From contig ML664174.1 of NCBI GenBank assembly GCA_007570785.1, positions 4,088,828 to 4,152,827 of the forward strand: a stretch of DNA of 64,000 nucleotides. Reading direction: 5' to 3'. The notes below the pieces were generated by a model that was given only the letters and a program-made list of their open reading frames with translations, was not told the origin of the DNA and ran no database searches. Every line of letters starts with the position of its first letter. Within the stretch, counting starts at the first letter, position 1. This DNA comes from Antilocapra americana (lineage: Eukaryota > Chordata > Mammalia > Artiodactyla > Antilocapridae). A program made the translations under genes and the position numbers. Shown one piece after another: positions 59,461 to 64,000 of this stretch.

Positions 59461-60094
59461 CAATCTCTCTTTACTGCTGATTTTCTGGGAAGCACACAGG
59501 ACAGAAAACTTTGACCCACATCCTTTCATTGTGTAACAATTCAGTGGATGTGTGCTGGGTGCAGTTTAGGGAGCAGGGAAAGTACAGTTGTATGACTTGA
59601 GGGATTGCCTTCAGCTCTTGTCCTAAAACCCGCTCCCTTCTCCTGCTCTTTCCATTTAGACTTGAACGGCAGAGAGAATCTTCCCTCCTTCTCTGAAATC
59701 CTGTGCACAGAGCTCTGAACTCCAGGTGGTTCAGCATCTGGGCCTCAGAGTGGTGCTAACCCAGGGGCCCTGGGAAGCATCCCAGCTGTGGAAATGGAGG
59801 CTCGGCCTCTTCACATCCCAGGAGCTCAAATTAAGGGGAAAATCTCTGCCCCAAAGATATGCTTTCATAATATTTTAAATAAAGTCAGTTGCAGAGACTC
59901 TTGGAAACTGTTCAGACACTGTCTGAAACCTTAGAAGTCCAACAGGCATCTCCACTCTTGGTGGTTTGAGAGTGGTGAAAGCCCAGGAGTGCCCTGAAAG
60001 AGACAGGAAGCCTGGGGAACTTCTCAGGAGAGTCAGCTGTGACCCCCCGCTCTTCTGTCCTGGGGTGTGAGGGGGCCCTACCGTGTCATGGTAA

Positions 60095-60255
60095 CAGAGG
60101 AGGCTCTTGAGTCAGGCTGCTGGGGTTTCAGTCTTGGCTTGTTAGTTGAGTGACCTTGAAAAATTTATTTAGTGGCACCGCAGTTGCCACTCTTTAGAAT
60201 AGCCATGGCAATAGTATCTACCTTATAAAATTGTTGTGAAGGTTGAAGATCATGC
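60095..60255 (+). mobile_element. MIR SINE (decayed), close to exon 3
   Basis: GAGTCAGGCTGCTGGGGTTTC, GAGTGACCTTGAAAAATTTAT and ACCTTATAAAATTGTTGTG; ends about 200 bp before the exon 3 acceptor. Confidence 0.72.
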
Positions 60256-60406
60256 CTGCAACATACCTGCCACCAGAAAGGATGCATCCAAGGTGTTTAA
60301 GGATGGTGGCTCCACCATCCACCCGTGGTAACCACACGATGGAGCCTGCAGGAGAGGCCCAGAGGATGGCAGGGGGACCCTATATTGCATGGTTTCCTGT
60401 GATTAA

Positions 60407-61450
<1,044 letters not shown>

Positions 61451-61454
61451 GTGT

Positions 61455-61572
61455 GTGTATTTTAAATAACAGTATTGAGATATTATTCATATACCATATA
61501 CCATAAGGTGTACCTTTTAAAATATATATAAATGAATGGTTTTTTGTGAATTTACATTGTTTTACACTAACC
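61455..61572 (-). mobile_element. L1 3' end, left part
   Basis: ATTGAGATATTATTCATATACC is the reverse L1 3' UTR; interrupted at about 61573 by an LTR fragment. Confidence 0.7.
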
Positions 61573-61792
61573 ATCATTGTTATTAGTTTCCTAAAGCTGC
61601 TATAACAAATTACCACAAACCTGGTCTCTTAAAACAATAGAAATTTTTAGTCCAGAGGCCGGAAGTCTGAAATTGGTGTCAGTTGAATCATACTCTCTCC
61701 AGAGACTCTACGGCAGATTCTGTTCCAAATAAAGATTCTGGGTATTAGGACTTGGATGTACCTTTTCAGGGCTACCATTCAACCCATGACAA
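61573..61792 (-). mobile_element. MaLR-type LTR fragment inside the L1
   Basis: TTATTAGTTTCCTAAAGCTGC ... ATTACCACAAACCTGG ... TTCAACCCATGAC: the same LTR family as at 49.3-49.9 kb, opposite orientation, with an internal gap. Confidence 0.68.
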
Positions 61793-63350
61793 GCAGAATA
61801 TTTTTTAATCACTCAAAAAAGCCCTCAATTCCTATTAGCAGTCATTTCCCAGTATCTCCTATGTCTACCCTTACTCCCTGGAAACCACTAATTCACTTTC
61901 TGTCTGGATGGATTTGCCTATTTTGGACATTTTGTATAAATGGAATCACATGGTATGGAGTCTTCTGTGTCTGGCTTCCTTCATTTGCATGTTTTTAGGA
62001 TTTATATATGCTGTAGCAAGTGTCAGAAGTTCATTTTTTAATAGTTGGATAATATCCCATTGTATGGATATACCACAATTTGTTTCTTCATTCATTAGTT
62101 GGACTTTGGGGTTGTTTCACTTTTTGTCTAATGTAAATAATGCTGCTACAGACATTTGTGTATAAGTTTTTGTGTAACCGTATGTTTTCAGTTCTCTTGA
62201 GTGTATACCAAGGAGTGAAATTTTCTGAGTCATATGGTAATTCTTTATTTAATTTTTTCAAGAACTGCCAAACAATTTTTTTTTTTAACCATGGCTTACA
62301 GTTAGCAATGTATGAGTGTTCCAATTTCTCCATATCATCTCAACACTGGTTATTTTTTATTGTAGCCACTTTAGTGGATGTAAAGTGGTATCTCATTGTG
62401 GTTTTGATTTGTATTTCCCTAATAATTAATGATTTTGAGCATCTTTTCATGTGCTAATGGTCATTTGTATATCTTCTCTGAATAAATGTCTGTTCAAATC
62501 CTTTACCATTTTCAAAATTGAGTTATATGTCCTTACATTTTTATGTTGAAAAAGTTATTTATATATTCTACCTACAAGAACCTTATCAGGTACATGATTT
62601 GCAAATATTTTCTCCCATTCTGTGCATTTTCTTCTCACTTTCTTGATGTTATCCTTTGAAACACAAGCATTTTTAAATTTTGATGTCCAAATTTATCAGC
62701 TTTTTCTTTGATTGGTTGTGCTTTTTGGTGTCCTATCCAAGAAACCAAGTCATGAAGCTTTATACCTTGTTTTCTTCTAAGAGTTTTATAATTTTAGCTC
62801 TTATGTATAGGCCTCTGTTCCATTTTGACTTAGTTTCTGTATGTGGTGTGAGGTGGGGGTATAATTTCATTATTTTTCTTATGGCTATCTAGTTGTCCCA
62901 GCACCACTTGGGAACTGAATTGTCTTGATATCCCTGTCAAAAAGCAGCTCACCACAATATAAGAGTTTATTTCTGGATCCTCATTTCTACTCCACTGATC
63001 TATGTGTCTACCATTATGCCAATGCCTCCTGTTTTTTAAGTACTGTACCTTTGTAGTAACTTTGGAAATTAGAAAGTGTAAGTCCTCCAACTTTCTTCTT
63101 TTTCAAAATTATTTTGGCTATTTGGATCTCTTCAATTTCTGCATGAATTTTAGGATCTTTTTGTCCATTTCTGAAAAGGAGGCAGCTGGAATTTTGTAGG
63201 GATTGTGTTAAATCTTTAGACCACCTTTGGGGGTATTGCCCTCTAAGTAATACTAAGTCTTCCAATCCATGAACATGGGATATCTTTCTATTTATTTAGA
63301 CCTTCTTTAATTTCTTTCAGTGATGCTTTATAGCTTCTGAATATAGGATC
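61793..63350 (-). mobile_element. L1 LINE relic, ORF2 3' part
   Basis: Reverse 3' UTR followed by the ORF2 C-terminus; minus-strand frames 62088-62333 and 63014-63265 (containing KVGGLTLSNFQSYYKGTV) are fragments with stops between them. Confidence 0.88.
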
Positions 63351-63834
63351 TTATTTCCCTGCACATTAATTACAGGGTTAAGTAGCTATTGTGAAGAAAA
63401 GAGTTTTCCTTTCCTTAAAATATTTGACCAGATCTCATTAGGTTGAACTATATCCTGATATTCAGCTATTTTTGACCTACAAAAATAGCAGTTTCATACA
63501 CTACAGCTTAATACTTTGCTTGACTGTAGGCTAATTAGATTAGTTGATGTATTAAGTTAAGCTGCTATTACAAAGAGACCTACCAGTGAAAGAAATGTAT
63601 TTCTTTTTCAAGGAGTAGTCCAGCCTGTCCAAACTGGTGGAACAGCTGTGCACCTTGAGATCATTTAGGAACTCAGATTCTTTTAGGATCCCTCAGCATG
63701 TTGTTCATATCTGAACAGTTATATCTGAGTGACAGTTACTTCTGCAGAAGTATTGTAATTATATTTCACAGAAAAGGGGAAGGAGAGCTTATCCATGACA
63801 AGCAGCTCATCTTTAATTTGGAGATGACTCCAAA
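63351..63834. other. Intron 3, no gene seen
   Basis: Unassigned A+T-rich sequence. Confidence 0.45.
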
Positions 63835-63945
63835 AGTAGGTATTATTATTTCCATTTTACACATGAGGTAACTGAGGCTTAGATAATTGAAGTTAGTTGC
63901 CTAGGTTCACTCAGGTAGTAGAGGTAAAGCTGTGATTTGAACTAG
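63835..63945 (-). mobile_element. MIR SINE
   Basis: TTATTATTTCCATTTTACACATGAGG and GTTGCCTAGGTTCACTCAGG: reverse MIR core. Confidence 0.8.
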
Positions 63946-64000
63946 ATATGTGTCTCTTGAAAATCTGTGCTTGTAGCCACTTCACCATCTGTGTACTCTT

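Overview
The window is ruminant (pecoran, cattle/sheep/goat-like) nuclear DNA. The evidence is the dense load of BovB LINE fragments, Bov-tA and Bov-A2 tRNA-like SINEs and CHR-2-type SINEs, which together are diagnostic of ruminants, plus mammalian L1, L2, MIR, MaLR-type LTR and Tigger1 relics. There is no operon, phage, plasmid or CRISPR content. Only one protein-coding gene is visible.

The gene is the 5' part of MAP3K9 (mixed-lineage kinase 1, MLK1) on the + strand. A CpG-island promoter (about 10.3-11.6 kb) with several CCAAT and GC boxes and no obvious TATA box leads into coding exon 1 (11041-11440), which carries the Glu-rich N-terminus and the SH3 domain. Exon 2 (18865-19278) carries the kinase N-lobe and the catalytic-loop HRDLKSSN. 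Exon 3 (60462-60642) carries DFG, the activation loop and APE. All four visible splice ends are canonical GT/AG with matching phases (1, 1, 2), giving 331 complete codons plus two bases. The rest of the kinase domain, the leucine zippers, the CRIB motif and the C-terminal tail lie beyond the window. Intron 1 is 7.4 kb and intron 2 is 41.2 kb; intron 3 has only begun.

Layout: 1-10.3 kb is an upstream intergenic region of L2, BovB, Bov-tA, MIR and L1 relics, including a head-to-head BovB pair and a BovB fragment with a perfect 13-bp target duplication. 10.3-11.6 kb is the promoter and exon 1. 11.6-18.9 kb is intron 1 with Bov-tA copies, a GA microsatellite and an L1 inserted in an L2. 19.3-60.5 kb is intron 2, a repeat sink: a 2.1-kb BovB with a broken reverse transcriptase (30.6-32.7 kb), a BovB nested in a BovB (43.4-45.1 kb), an L1/HAL1 ORF1 relic (48.1 kb), a MaLR-like LTR split by a SINE (49.3-49.9 kb), an almost full-length Tigger1 DNA transposon (52.5-54.8 kb), and an L1 split by a BovB (56.2-58.2 kb). 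60.6-64 kb is the start of intron 3, mostly a degenerate L1.

Nothing seen amounts to a new biological system. The points most worth a second look are a 159-codon out-of-frame upstream ORF overlapping the MAP3K9 start, the promoter architecture with a CTCF-like site, inverted SINE pairs flanking exon 2, and several nested insertions with readable target-site duplications. Repeat family names come from recognition of consensus sequence, not from a database search, and repeat edges are approximate unless a target duplication defines them.
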